DNA of 64,000 bases from Mariniphaga sp041687255 (GCA_041687255.1 JAWLCL010000002.1:434001-498000); one strand, 5' to 3'; numbered from the stretch's first letter, positions 17,311-26,257 are shown. Notes: a model not told the origin generated them from the sequence alone. Translations and numbers: made by a program.

Positions 17311-18801
17311 ATGGGAATAATCGTCAGGCAAAGCATTAAAGGCACCATATGGTCGTATATAGGTGTAGGTATTGGTTTTATTACAACAGCCTATTTGTTC
17401 CCAAATTACTTAAGTACCGATACAATAGGACTGTTTGGATTATTGCTGGCGTGGTCAGTATTGCTTACCCAGTTCTCCTCATTGGGTTTCGGTGGTGTAA
17501 CCGCACGTTTGTTTCCTTATTTCAGGGACAAGGAAAAAGGCCATAATGGTTTTTTGTTAATAGCTTTTATGGTTATGGCAGCCGGTTTCATCTTATTCCT
17601 GGTAACGTACTTTATTTTTTCACCATGGCTGATAGAAAACAACCGGGAAAAATCGCAGCTGTTTTCAGAATATGCCTGGCTGCTCGTTCCCCTTACCTTT
17701 TTTACCCTGGTATTTGCTATTCTTGACAGTTATAACCGGCTTCTTTATAATGTGGTTTTTGGGATATTTCTTTCTGAATTTCTGCAACGCCTGTTGATTT
17801 TGATTGTAGTGTTATTATTTGTAACCGGACTTCTAAACCTGCATCAGTTAATTCTGGCATATGCCGGTGCAGCATCTGCTAAAGGGGCTATTATCTTCTT
17901 CTATCTATTGGGCAAAGGTGAGATAAACCTGAAGCCTAACCCGGAATTTATAACGAAAGATCTCAGGAAAGAAATGATAAGTGTGGCATTTTTTAGTTTG
18001 CTCACAGGGTTTGGTGGAAGTATAGTTTTCAGTATTGATAAGATTATTGTGAACCAGATGCTCGGTCTGGATGCAACTGGTGTTTATACCATTGCATTTT
18101 TCTTTGGGACCATTGTGATTATACCCTCACGTCCGCTTCTTAAAATTTCAGGAGCTTTGATTTCCGAAGCCTGGAAGAAAAATGATGTTCCGTATATAGA
18201 AGATATTTACAGGAAAAGTTGCATTAACCAGTTTATTCTTGGGGCATTCCTGTTTGGTGGTATTTGGGTGAATATCGACAGTATACTCATCATACTTGGA
18301 CCGGAATACCTGGCAGGCAAGTGGGTGATTTTTTTCATCGGACTTGGTTATTTAATCGACATGGCTACCGGTGCAAATGCGCAAATCATTGCCTTTTCAC
18401 GGGAGTATAAAATGGCACTGTGGTTTTTAATTGTCCTCGTAATTCTTGTAGTATCCACTATGTATTTATTGATTCCTGTCTGGAGTATTACCGGAGCAGC
18501 TGTGGCCATTGCGCTTTCGTTTCTGTTAAACAACCTGATGCGGTATATTTTCCTGTACCGCAAGTATGGGCTGCAGCCGTTTAGCCCACGTCTGCTGTTG
18601 GTAATAGTGGCCTTTATACCGGGTTATTATCTCGGCTATATTTTGCCTGAGCTCCCCCTGGTGTGGGATATACTTGCCCGAAGTTCAGTGTTTGCAGCTG
18701 TTTATAGCGCCCTGATAACCGGTTTAAAAGTTTCATATGAGGTGAACAGCACGTTAGCAACTATTTTAAAAGAAGTAAGGACATTGATGAACAAAAACTA
18801 A
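17311..18801 (+). CDS. Polysaccharide/lipid-linked oligosaccharide flippase (Wzx/MATE-like)
   Basis: A 496-residue membrane protein with 12-14 hydrophobic helices. The start VRQSIKGTIWSYIGVGIGF and the later SIDKIIVNQMLGLDATGVYTIA match the polysaccharide-biosynthesis flippase family, which moves undecaprenyl-linked oligosaccharides across the cytoplasmic membrane. It starts at the ATG at 17311, head-to-head with the YfhO-type gene with 65 bases between the start codons. It lies 29 kb from the exopolysaccharide locus on the right, so whether it serves that locus is open. Confidence 0.85.
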   Translation: MGIIVRQSIKGTIWSYIGVGIGFITTAYLFPNYLSTDTIGLFGLLLAWSVLLTQFSSLGFGGVTARLFPYFRDKEKGHNGFLLIAFMVMAAGFILFLVTYFIFSPWLIENNREKSQLFSEYAWLLVPLTFFTLVFAILDSYNRLLYNVVFGIFLSEFLQRLLILIVVLLFVTGLLNLHQLILAYAGAASAKGAIIFFYLLGKGEINLKPNPEFITKDLRKEMISVAFFSLLTGFGGSIVFSIDKIIVNQMLGLDATGVYTIAFFFGTIVIIPSRPLLKISGALISEAWKKNDVPYIEDIYRKSCINQFILGAFLFGGIWVNIDSILIILGPEYLAGKWVIFFIGLGYLIDMATGANAQIIAFSREYKMALWFLIVLVILVVSTMYLLIPVWSITGAAVAIALSFLLNNLMRYIFLYRKYGLQPFSPRLLLVIVAFIPGYYLGYILPELPLVWDILARSSVFAAVYSALITGLKVSYEVNSTLATILKEVRTLMNKN

Positions 18802-18810
18802 ACATCCGAC

Positions 18811-18850
18811 GGGAAAAGAAGTGCATACCCTGCAAAGTGCAGGGTATGCC
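18811..18850 (-). terminator. Hairpin terminator between the flippase gene and dapL
   Basis: A perfect 11-bp inverted repeat, GCATACCCTGC and GCAGGGTATGC (18823-18833 and 18839-18849), has the five-base loop AAAGT. On the minus strand it is followed by ACTTCTTTTCCC, so it best fits the end of the dapL transcript. It may also stop plus-strand transcription from the flippase gene. Confidence 0.65.
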
Positions 18851-18861
18851 TGTTGATTTCT

Positions 18862-20088
18862 TTACTTCAGGTACTTTATTCTTTCCATGGCTTCAATGGT
18901 GCTTTCACGATCGGCAAAGGCTGAAAAACGGAAGTACCCTTCTCCTGCCGGGCCGAAACCTGAACCGGGAGTTCCCACCACATTAGCTTCATTCAGTACT
19001 TTGTCGAAAAAGTCCCACGAACTCATATTGTTTTTTGTTTTCACCCAGATGTAAGGAGCGTTTACTCCCCCGAATACTTCGTAACCGGCTTCGGCAAGGC
19101 TCTCCTTCATGATACGGGCATTCTCAAGATAATAGGCAATAATTTCAGCAACCTCTTTTTTCCCTTCTTCTGTATAAACTGCGGCAGCCGCTTTTTGTAC
19201 AGGATAGGAAACTCCATTGAATTTTGTTGACTGACGGCGGTTCCATAACCTTTTGACCGAATGTCCCTGTCCCTCACTGTCATAAGCCATCAGCTCTTCC
19301 GGAACAACAGTATAAGCACAGCGTGTGCCTGTAAAACCGGCTGTTTTTGAAAAGCTGCGGAATTCGATGGCTACCTGTTTGGCACCTTCTATTTCATAAA
19401 TGGAGTGGGGAATATCTTTCTCGGTGATAAAAGCTTCGTAGGCGGCATCGTATAAAATTATGCTTTTATTTTCTGTTGCATAATCAACCCATTTTTTCAG
19501 CTCTTCTTTTGTGGCAACTGTACCTGTTGGATTGTTGGGGAAGCACAGGAAAATCAAATCCGGGACCTCATCAGGCAGGTCTGGAGTGAAGCCATTTTCT
19601 TTGGTGCACGGCATGTATATAATTCCTTCATAATAGCCTGAATCATATTCTCCTGTTTTACCCGACATTACAGTCGTATCGGCATATACAGGATAAACAG
19701 GGTCGCAGATGGCTATTCTGTTGCTGTGCCCAAAAATTTCCTGGATATTCCCGGTATCACATTTTGAACCGTCGGAGATAAAAATATCACCGGCAGGAAT
19801 GTCAATGCCATTTTTCCGGTAAGCATTTTCGGCAATGGCTTCCCGAAGGAAAGCATATCCCTGCTCGGGCCCATACCCTTTGAAAGTTTCAGCGCTCGCC
19901 ATCTCTTCCACACCTTCGTGGAAAGCCTTCAAAATGGTCGGCGGCAATGGTTGGGTAACATCGCCTATGCCCATTTTAATTACTTTCTTGTCCGGGTTTT
20001 CATTTACAAATTCAGTAACTCTTCTTCCAATCTCGGGAAACAAATAGCCCGCTTGGAGCTTCAGGTAGTTTTCGTTAATTTTTGCCAT
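18862..20088 (-). CDS. dapL: LL-diaminopimelate aminotransferase
   Basis: A 408-residue class I/II PLP aminotransferase that converts tetrahydrodipicolinate directly to LL-diaminopimelate, bypassing the succinylase and acetylase branches of lysine synthesis. The length matches known DapL (about 410). Features include MGIGDVTQPLP near residue 40, FISDGSKCDTGN, FLCFPNNPTGTVA, YDAAYEAF, and the PLP-lysine motif SFSKTAGFTGTR. The context agrees: a DapF homologue and lysA follow on the opposite strand from 20263. A TAACTTTG box lies about 80 bases upstream of the ATG at 20088. Confidence 0.95.
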   Translation of the reverse strand: MAKINENYLKLQAGYLFPEIGRRVTEFVNENPDKKVIKMGIGDVTQPLPPTILKAFHEGVEEMASAETFKGYGPEQGYAFLREAIAENAYRKNGIDIPAGDIFISDGSKCDTGNIQEIFGHSNRIAICDPVYPVYADTTVMSGKTGEYDSGYYEGIIYMPCTKENGFTPDLPDEVPDLIFLCFPNNPTGTVATKEELKKWVDYATENKSIILYDAAYEAFITEKDIPHSIYEIEGAKQVAIEFRSFSKTAGFTGTRCAYTVVPEELMAYDSEGQGHSVKRLWNRRQSTKFNGVSYPVQKAAAAVYTEEGKKEVAEIIAYYLENARIMKESLAEAGYEVFGGVNAPYIWVKTKNNMSSWDFFDKVLNEANVVGTPGSGFGPAGEGYFRFSAFADRESTIEAMERIKYLK

Positions 20089-20165
20089 ATTTTCTACTTT
20101 AATTTCTTTTCTGCAATTCGGTTTAATTCAGTATTGGCGGTATGAAAATATTGGTATTATTCAGG

Positions 20166-20173
20166 CAAAGTTA
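20166..20173 (-). promoter_or_regulatory. Probable -7 box (TAACTTTG) of dapL
   Basis: The plus strand reads CAAAGTTA. On the minus strand this is TAACTTTG, fitting TAnnTTTG, with a possible TTTG 16 bases upstream (20190-20193). The leader to the dapL ATG would be about 70 bases. Confidence 0.4.
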
Positions 20174-20235
20174 AAAATAAATTGGGAGGCAAAGAATTCA
20201 CTGGCTTCGGCTGAGAGAAATTGTATGATGTTTAA

Positions 20236-20243
20236 TACTTTTG
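20236..20243 (+). promoter_or_regulatory. Probable -7 box (TACTTTTG) of the dapF-like gene
   Basis: TACTTTTG fits TAnnTTTG and ends 19 bases before the ATG at 20263. It supports the ATG over the TTG at 20257, which would fall close to the transcript start. Confidence 0.5.
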
Positions 20244-20262
20244 TAAAATTAAAAATTTGGAT

Positions 20263-21123
20263 ATGCAAAATTTCTTTGTAAAATCTCATGGATTGGGGAA
20301 CGATTACATAGTATTGAATAAAGCAGACATTAGTTTTGAGCTTACTCAGGAAGCCATCCGCAAAATTTGTGATGTGCATTTTGGTATTGGTTCCGATGGT
20401 ATCCTCCTGAAAGTTCCCAGTTTCAATGCCAATTTTGGCCTTAGGATATTAAATCCTGACGGATCGGAAGCTGAAAAAAGCGGCAATGGCCTCCGAATTT
20501 TTGCAAAGTATCTGTATGATTACCAATTTGCCAAATCGAGGCGCTTTACAATTGAAACTCTCGGAGGGCTGGTTCAGGCCGAAGTAATACAGGAAAAGAA
20601 CGGCAAGGCAAAAGCTGTTAAAGTAGATATGGGTAAGGCAATTTTTGAATCGGACCTTATTCCGGTGAAGAGTGAAAGCGAAGAGTGCATCGATGAAACA
20701 CTGCACCTTGAATATAAAGATTACCTGATTAATTGTGTTTCGGTGGGTAACCCGCATTGTGTAATAATTACCGATAACCTCGATGAGAAGGAGGTAAAAA
20801 CGTTTGGTCCGCAGATTGAAAACAACCCGATGTTTCCAAAGCGAATTAATGTACAGTTTGCCAAAGTAATTTCACCTTCCGAAGTGGAGGTAATGATTTG
20901 GGAACGTGGTGCCGGCTGGACCCTGGCATCGGGAAGTTCATCGTGTGCCGTGGCTGCTGTCCTGGTGAAGAAAGGAATGGTACAGCGCCATTTAACGGTA
21001 AAAATGCCGGGAGGAGATTTGAAAATCGAGGTTGATGAACAGTGGAACCTGAGAATGATGGGAGAGGTGAGTGAGATTGCAAGCGGTAATCTGAGCAGGG
21101 AACTGGTGGCTGAACTGGTGTAA
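20263..21123 (+). CDS. dapF: Diaminopimelate epimerase homologue lacking the first catalytic cysteine
   Basis: A 286-residue DapF-fold protein that should interconvert LL- and meso-diaminopimelate. The N-terminus MQNFFVKSHGLGNDYIVLNK and GIGSDGIL are typical. Classical DapF uses a Cys pair as acid and base (C73 and C217 in Haemophilus). The second is present in GSSSCA. At the first site, normally GNGxRC, the sequence is SGNGLRIFA, so the Cys is Ile. The surrounding CGNG and ACGSG cysteines are also Ser. The other signature, WERGAGWT, is intact. It lies between dapL and lysA, so the genomic context argues for a lysine-pathway role. It may use another base, or act on a different substrate, or a second DapF may exist elsewhere. 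The ATG at 20263 is chosen over TTG at 20257. Confidence 0.8.
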   Translation: MQNFFVKSHGLGNDYIVLNKADISFELTQEAIRKICDVHFGIGSDGILLKVPSFNANFGLRILNPDGSEAEKSGNGLRIFAKYLYDYQFAKSRRFTIETLGGLVQAEVIQEKNGKAKAVKVDMGKAIFESDLIPVKSESEECIDETLHLEYKDYLINCVSVGNPHCVIITDNLDEKEVKTFGPQIENNPMFPKRINVQFAKVISPSEVEVMIWERGAGWTLASGSSSCAVAAVLVKKGMVQRHLTVKMPGGDLKIEVDEQWNLRMMGEVSEIASGNLSRELVAELV

Positions 21124-21200
21124 TCCAACCTGAAGTTTAATTCTCCGATAAGATTCCAACTCTTTATTTAGAATTATTCCATTATATTGTTCATGAATTG

Positions 21201-21208
21201 TATTTTTG
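21201..21208 (+). promoter_or_regulatory. Probable -7 box (TATTTTTG) of lysA
   Basis: TATTTTTG fits TAnnTTTG and lies 26 bases before the ATG at 21234. It suggests that lysA can be transcribed separately from the dapF-like gene, which ends 110 bases upstream. Confidence 0.5.
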
Positions 21209-21233
21209 CAGGGCATAAAATCAAATAAATAAC

Positions 21234-22499
21234 ATGTCTGAGAGAAGTTTACCATTTTCTAAGAAAGAAGTTGAAAAAATTATTGAGAAGTATCCAACAC
21301 CTTTTCATATTTACGATGAAAAGGCCATTCGTGAAAATGCCAGACGTTTCAAAAAAGCATTTGAATGGAATGAAGGATTCAAGGAATATTATGCCATAAA
21401 GGCTGCGCCAAATCCTTACCTGATGAAGATTCTGAGGGAAGAGGGTTTTGGCATTGACTGCAGTTCGGAGGCTGAACTTGAACTTGCCCGTCGTTTGGGA
21501 ATGCGTGGTGAAGAAATCATGCTTACCTCAAACGATACCCCTGCCAGTGAATTCCGTGCCGCTAAGGAATTGGGGGCAATCATTAATCTCGATGACATCT
21601 CTCATATCGAATACCTGGAGAAAAATGTAGGATTGCCGGAAACCATTTGCATGCGCTATAATCCCGGTGACCTGAAACAGGGCAACCTGATAATTGGTCA
21701 TCCCGAAGAAGCAAAATACGGTTTCACTCACGAACAGATTATTGAAGGGTACCGCATATTAAAAAGCAAGGGAGTTAAGAATTTTGGCGTCCATACAATG
21801 GTAGCTTCCAATGAACTGGACCCTGAGTATTTCATTGAAACTGCCGAAGTGTTGTTTAACCTTATAGCTGAGGTTCATGAAAAAGCAGGTGTAAAAATAA
21901 GTTTTGCCAATTTGGGAGGAGGGGTAGGTATTCCATATAAGCCCGGTGAAAAAGCAGTTGATCTGGAATATGTCAGTGCCGGAATTAAAAAGTTGTACGA
22001 ACAGAAGATTGAAGGAAATGGTTTGGCGCCGTTGAAAATTTTCTTTGAATTAGGCCGGGCAATTACAGGGCCTTACGGTTATTTGGTTACCCGCGTGATG
22101 CATTTAAAAAATACATACAAGCAGTTTGCCGGGCTTGATGCTTCAATGGTCAATCTCATGCGCCCGGGAATGTATGGTGCTTACCATCATATTACTGTTG
22201 TCGGAAAGGAAGATCAGCCAAAAACTCAAAAGTATGATGTTACCGGATCGCTCTGCGAAAATAACGATAAGTTTGCCATCGATCGCATGCTTCCGGAAGT
22301 GGAGCCTGGCGATATTATGGTGATACACGATGCCGGCGCCCATGGCCATGCCATGGGATTCAATTACAACGGCAAACTGAAATCTGCAGAGTTACTGCTG
22401 CGTGAAAACGGCAACGTGGAGCAAATCAGACGCCCTGAAACAATTGAGGATTATTTTGCGACACTTGATTTTAATGGCCTTAAGAACTTTAAGGTGTAA
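21234..22499 (+). CDS. lysA: Diaminopimelate decarboxylase
   Basis: A 421-residue fold-type III PLP decarboxylase that converts meso-diaminopimelate to lysine. The start of the barrel has TPFHIYDEKAIREN and the PLP-lysine motif YYAIKAAPNP (lysine near residue 54). Later come GVHTMVAS, the phosphate-binding glycine run NLGGGVGIP, FELGRAITGPYG, and GSLCENNDKFA, which corresponds to the classical CESGD active-site loop. The C-terminus is a beta domain. Carboxynorspermidine decarboxylase is a relative, but the dapL/dapF neighbourhood favours LysA. A strong terminator follows. Confidence 0.93.
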   Translation: MSERSLPFSKKEVEKIIEKYPTPFHIYDEKAIRENARRFKKAFEWNEGFKEYYAIKAAPNPYLMKILREEGFGIDCSSEAELELARRLGMRGEEIMLTSNDTPASEFRAAKELGAIINLDDISHIEYLEKNVGLPETICMRYNPGDLKQGNLIIGHPEEAKYGFTHEQIIEGYRILKSKGVKNFGVHTMVASNELDPEYFIETAEVLFNLIAEVHEKAGVKISFANLGGGVGIPYKPGEKAVDLEYVSAGIKKLYEQKIEGNGLAPLKIFFELGRAITGPYGYLVTRVMHLKNTYKQFAGLDASMVNLMRPGMYGAYHHITVVGKEDQPKTQKYDVTGSLCENNDKFAIDRMLPEVEPGDIMVIHDAGAHGHAMGFNYNGKLKSAELLLRENGNVEQIRRPETIEDYFATLDFNGLKNFKV

Positions 22500-22518
22500 G
22501 ATATATGAATTAAATGTT

Positions 22519-22549
22519 AAAGGCCGGGCAATTGTACCCGGCCTTTTTT
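22519..22549 (+). terminator. Intrinsic terminator of lysA
   Basis: AAAGGCCGGG pairs with CCCGGCCTTT across an eight-base loop and is followed by a run of T. It starts about 20 bases after the lysA stop. Confidence 0.9.
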
Positions 22550-22608
22550 GTAATTTCGGTATACAAATCACGAAGAATTAATAAATTTTAAAGGAGTAAC
22601 TTTTATCA

Positions 22609-23733
22609 ATGAGAATTGGATTCGATGCAAAACGTGCCTTTCTTAATGCTTCCGGACTGGGTAATTACAGCCGCAATACCCTGAAAGCTCTCCGGCAGTT
22701 TTATCCTGAAAACGAATATGTTTTGTTTACGCCGGAAATCAGGGAGGAACTGTTTGCCAATTATAAAAGCTTCAAAGTGGTTGCTCCTCAAAATTTGGTT
22801 GTAAAACATCTGAAGACGCTTTGGAGAAGTTATTTACTGGTAACCCTTGCTCAAAAGCACGAGGTGGATATTTACCACGGGTTAAGCAATGAGCTGCCGA
22901 AAGGAATCCGCAAGAGTGGCTTGCCTTCAGTAGTTACTATTCACGACGTGGTTTTCATGAGGTATCCCGAATTCTATAAGCCGGTCGACCGGAAAATTTA
23001 TTTTAAAAAAGTCAGACATGCCTGCAAGTCGGCCGGTAAAATAATTGTCATCAGCAAGCAAACCCAAAACGATCTGCACACCTTCTTCCACGTACCCCGG
23101 GAAAAAACAGAGTTGATATACCAGCCAGTTGCCCCTGTTTTTTTTGAAAAGCAGAATACCAGGCGCGTAATCAGCAAGTACAACCTTCCGGAGAAATTCA
23201 TTCTGGCAGTAGGTACACTGGAACCACGGAAGAATCAGCTGGCCATTCTTCAGGCTTTACAATCAGCGGGCATAAAGGTGCCGGTAGTATTTGTGGGCAA
23301 ATCCACCTCCTATGTTGCAAAGCTTAAGCGTTTTCTTTCAGAAAATGAGATGGAAAACCAGGTAACCTTCCTCAGCGATTTGCCTGAAAAGGATCTTGCA
23401 GCAATATACCAATGTGCAACATTATCGCTTTATATTTCCGTTTTCGAAGGTTTTGGCCTTCCGGTAATTGAAGCCATGGCCAGCGGTTGTCCGGTTATTA
23501 CCTCCAGCGTTTCTGTACTTCCTGAAACGGCAGGCGATGCTGCTATCCTTTGCAATCCTTCAATGATAGAAGATATCAGTAAGAAAATTGAATTGCTTCT
23601 TGGCGATGAGAATTTAAGAAGCCAAACGACAGAAAAAGGTTACCAAAGGGCAAAACTGTTTCATCCTGAAATATATGCTGAAAAGTTAAATGCGCTGTAC
23701 GCAAAAATAATAAACGAGAAAAATGCAATATGA
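22609..23733 (+). CDS. GT4-family glycosyltransferase
   Basis: A 374-residue GT-B fold glycosyltransferase. The N-terminus MRIGFDAKRAFLNASGLGNY holds the acceptor-side glycine loop seen in mannosyl- and related transferases. The donor side has LAVGTLEPRKNQ and the EX7E element EGFGLPVIE, both typical of GT4. The sugar donor and acceptor cannot be told. An AAGGAG sequence lies 12 bases before the ATG, which is a rather classical ribosome-binding site for this phylum. Its stop overlaps the start of the TsaC/YrdC homologue by 11 bases, so the two are probably co-translated. Confidence 0.9.
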   Translation: MRIGFDAKRAFLNASGLGNYSRNTLKALRQFYPENEYVLFTPEIREELFANYKSFKVVAPQNLVVKHLKTLWRSYLLVTLAQKHEVDIYHGLSNELPKGIRKSGLPSVVTIHDVVFMRYPEFYKPVDRKIYFKKVRHACKSAGKIIVISKQTQNDLHTFFHVPREKTELIYQPVAPVFFEKQNTRRVISKYNLPEKFILAVGTLEPRKNQLAILQALQSAGIKVPVVFVGKSTSYVAKLKRFLSENEMENQVTFLSDLPEKDLAAIYQCATLSLYISVFEGFGLPVIEAMASGCPVITSSVSVLPETAGDAAILCNPSMIEDISKKIELLLGDENLRSQTTEKGYQRAKLFHPEIYAEKLNALYAKIINEKNAI

Positions 23734-24286
23734 TATCAGAAAGGCGGTGGAGGTACTAAAAAGTGGCGGCATAATCTTGTATCCCACCGATACAGTTTGG
23801 AGTTTAGGCTGCGATGCCACCAATGAAAAGGCAGTTGATAAAATTTACCAAATTACAAATGAAAAGGATGCCAAAAGCATGCTTGTGCTGATGGAAAATC
23901 CTGCTTTGCTTGAGCGGTATGTAAATGATGTGCCTGAAATAGCCTGGGAGCTTGTCGAAATAAGTACAACTCCTTTAAATATTATATTTCCAAATGCAAA
24001 GAATTTGGCGCCAAACCTGTTGGGAGAAGATAACAGTATTACCATCAGGTTTACTGATGAATCTTTTACCACTCAGCTCCTGCAAAGGTTCCGCCGACCT
24101 CTAGTCGCTGCCCCGGCATTTATCAGTGGTGAAAAAACTCCTGCTTTTTTTGATGAAATATCAGCAGAAATTTTAAATCGTGTCGATTATGTAGTTGAAT
24201 ACAGGCAGGATGATACCACTTCTGCACGGCCACCGGGTATTATTAAACTATGGCCGGGCGGAAGAATAGATATCATCCGTAAATAG
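23723..24286 (+). CDS. TsaC/YrdC/Sua5-fold protein with replaced active-site signature
   Basis: A 187-residue protein of the threonylcarbamoyl-AMP synthase family, which makes the activated intermediate for tRNA t6A. The fold is clear: KSGGIILYPTDTVWSLGCDA at the N-terminus, LLGEDNSITIRF, and a C-terminal DYVVEYRQDDTTSA. The family's ATP/threonine-site signature is KxR...SxN. Here the KxR position reads TNE (QITNEKDAKSM), and the SAN of the VSTSAN element reads PAF (VAAPAFISG). All four signature residues are therefore changed, while the rest is well kept. A different role, or loss of catalysis with another tsaC elsewhere, is likely. The ATG lies inside the end of the GT4 gene. Confidence 0.8.
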   Translation: MQYDIRKAVEVLKSGGIILYPTDTVWSLGCDATNEKAVDKIYQITNEKDAKSMLVLMENPALLERYVNDVPEIAWELVEISTTPLNIIFPNAKNLAPNLLGEDNSITIRFTDESFTTQLLQRFRRPLVAAPAFISGEKTPAFFDEISAEILNRVDYVVEYRQDDTTSARPPGIIKLWPGGRIDIIRK

Positions 24287-24288
24287 AT

Positions 24289-24720
24289 TTAACGTTTCAG
24301 AAGGTCTCTTATTTCTGTAAGCAGCACTTCTTCACGGGTAGGTGCAGGCGGTGCCGCCGGTTTCACTTCTTGTTTTCGCTTCATCGAGTTGTAGGCTTTG
24401 ATAACCATAAATATGGCGGCAGCAACAATTAAAAAATCCAGCACAGTAGTAATGAAGTATCCGTAGCGTATGGACACTTCTGCCACAGCCGGAACGATAA
24501 CCTGCTCTCCGTCGGTAACCGGAAACTGTGCCTGTTTCAAAATAATGCGCATGTTGCTGAAATCGCGTTCACCCAGCAGCAATCCCAGGGGCGGCATCAG
24601 AATGTCGTTAACCAACGATGTAATAATTTTCCCAAATGCAGTGCCAATAATAACGGCTATTGCCAAATCGAGCACATTGCCCTTTACGGCAAATTGCTTA
24701 AACTCCTTTAGAATTCTCAT
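24289..24720 (-). CDS. mscL: Large-conductance mechanosensitive channel
   Basis: A 143-residue inner-membrane channel that opens under high membrane tension after osmotic downshift. The N-terminal amphipathic helix and first pore helix read FKQFAVKGNVLDLAIAV and IIGTAFGKIITSLVNDI, the hallmark of MscL. The second helix (FLIVAAAIFMVIKAYNSM) and the cytoplasmic bundle with EVLLTEIRDLL close the protein. The length is typical (about 130-150). The gene converges on the TsaC homologue with two bases between them. No terminator is visible in that junction. Confidence 0.95.
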   Translation of the reverse strand: MRILKEFKQFAVKGNVLDLAIAVIIGTAFGKIITSLVNDILMPPLGLLLGERDFSNMRIILKQAQFPVTDGEQVIVPAVAEVSIRYGYFITTVLDFLIVAAAIFMVIKAYNSMKRKQEVKPAAPPAPTREEVLLTEIRDLLKR

Positions 24721-24828
24721 AATTTATGATTTAAGTTATAAGTTTATTGTTCTCTGCCGGCCCTGCACAACAGACCTTTAGAGAGAATCAAAGGAAATTT
24801 AAGCAATTATTTTGAATTTAAAATGCTG

Positions 24829-25530
24829 TCAGAGCTTTTTTACACGGCCCGATCCTGTAACATTGGTATCAAGCTGCGGGCTGCCTTTGTAAGATACCCC
24901 ACCTGAACCTGTAATGCGGGCTTTTAAGGACTCCCGGGCAGTAATCGAACAATTGCCTGAGCCTGTAATTCTTAAATCAGCATTCTCTGCTTGAAAATCA
25001 ACTGCCCTGATGTTGCCTGAACCTGTTACCGTTGAAGAAAATTCAGCGGTTCTGCCTCCGTTCAACCTTACGTTACCGGAACCTGATATTACTGCCTCTA
25101 CATTTTTTGCATCCAGATTTTCAATTTCAATGTCACCACTTCCGCTTACAGTAAAATTCAAATCCCTTGATTTGATACTCCTGCTTTTAATGTTTCCTGA
25201 ACCCGAGACGGTTAAGGCTTCAATATCGGGTACGGTTATGTAAACTTCAATTTTCCCTGTATTAAAGGAAGGCCAGAAGAAATTATTGTTTTTTAACCGG
25301 ATGACCAGGGTTCCGTTTTTTACTTCTGTGATAAGATCTTCGAGGGTAGATTCACTGGCTTCCACTCTTACACTTTGCGGACTTCCCTGTTCAAGATAAA
25401 CTGTACCTGAAATATTCAGCGAAACAGCTGAAAAGGATGATACATTGCGTTCCTCGGTTTCAGCAAAGGCCGTGGCCGAATATAGAAATGCGAGGGTAAA
25501 AACGAAAAATAAAACTTGTTTTGTTCTCAT
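24829..25530 (-). CDS. Secreted GIN-domain (DUF2807) protein, putative adhesin-like beta-helix
   Basis: A 233-residue exported protein. Residues 1-23 form a signal peptide ending in AFAET. The rest is a head GIN domain followed by a repeated beta-helical pattern with many copies of SGSGNI/TGSGNI-type steps, such as VSGSGNIKS, VSGSGDIEI, ISGSGNVRL, VTGSGNIRA and ITGSGNCSI. Such proteins are common in Bacteroidota and are predicted to be surface or periplasmic, but no biochemical role is established. It starts at the ATG at 25530 and appears monocistronic. Confidence 0.88.
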   Translation of the reverse strand: MRTKQVLFFVFTLAFLYSATAFAETEERNVSSFSAVSLNISGTVYLEQGSPQSVRVEASESTLEDLITEVKNGTLVIRLKNNNFFWPSFNTGKIEVYITVPDIEALTVSGSGNIKSRSIKSRDLNFTVSGSGDIEIENLDAKNVEAVISGSGNVRLNGGRTAEFSSTVTGSGNIRAVDFQAENADLRITGSGNCSITARESLKARITGSGGVSYKGSPQLDTNVTGSGRVKKL

Positions 25531-25690
25531 GGTAATTTAAATTTGCTTGTTCTTTAAATATAAAGTTAAGGTAATGACGCATAAAATAGCTGAAGGTTTC
25601 ACTTTGAAAGGAACTAATTTTCTTTTTTGTGAACTTTCAGGTTGAATTTATCGGTTAAAACAAATTTGTTTCCACAAGAATTAGGCATTT

Positions 25691-26221
25691 CTACTCATCC
25701 AGCAGCCCTTCAGGAAGCCGTAGCCGTACGATTTTTTTCACGTTATCCCGTTCCAGCAGTAATTCCTCGTTATAAGGTACAAGTATTTCCTTCCCGTCTG
25801 CATTAAGGGTAAAAACCACATTTCCTGAATAATCGTCAACGGCAGTAACTGTCCCTATTTCACTGCCATCTTCATTCTGGAGACGATAATTCATGAACTG
25901 TGATGCAGTATCCTCAACTGCTTCTTCCACAATTTCATCGCTGAAAAGGTATGCTGAGTTGCCTACAAGCCGGCGAGCCTGGGTTTCACTGTCGATCCAG
26001 TCGAATTGAACCAGCACTGAATTGAACGATTTAAACCTTAGTCCTTCTTCTGCCACAAAAAAAGGTACCAGTAGTCCGTCCACCTCCAGAAAGAAGCGTT
26101 CGGCTTCGGCAACCGACTCCTCAAATTCGGGTTCATACTCCAGCACCAGTTCTCCCTGAACACCATGTGTTTTGCGGATGAAGCCTATCTTTTGGCATTC
26201 GGATTTCGGTATTGTTTCCAT
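25691..26221 (-). CDS. rimM: Ribosome maturation factor RimM
   Basis: A 176-residue factor for late assembly of the 30S head. The N-terminal beta-barrel begins with IGFIRKTHGVQGELVLEYEP, the family hallmark, and the C-terminal PRC-barrel has NEDGSEIGTVTAVDDYSGN and EILVPYNEELL. RimM binds S19 and helps 16S processing. It follows rpsP, as in many bacteria, but a hairpin terminator lies between the two genes (26258-26290), so its expression may be partly uncoupled from S16. Confidence 0.95.
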   Translation of the reverse strand: METIPKSECQKIGFIRKTHGVQGELVLEYEPEFEESVAEAERFFLEVDGLLVPFFVAEEGLRFKSFNSVLVQFDWIDSETQARRLVGNSAYLFSDEIVEEAVEDTASQFMNYRLQNEDGSEIGTVTAVDDYSGNVVFTLNADGKEILVPYNEELLLERDNVKKIVRLRLPEGLLDE

Positions 26222-26257
26222 TTATTACAAATATAGGTAAAAGACGGTCAGGTACAT

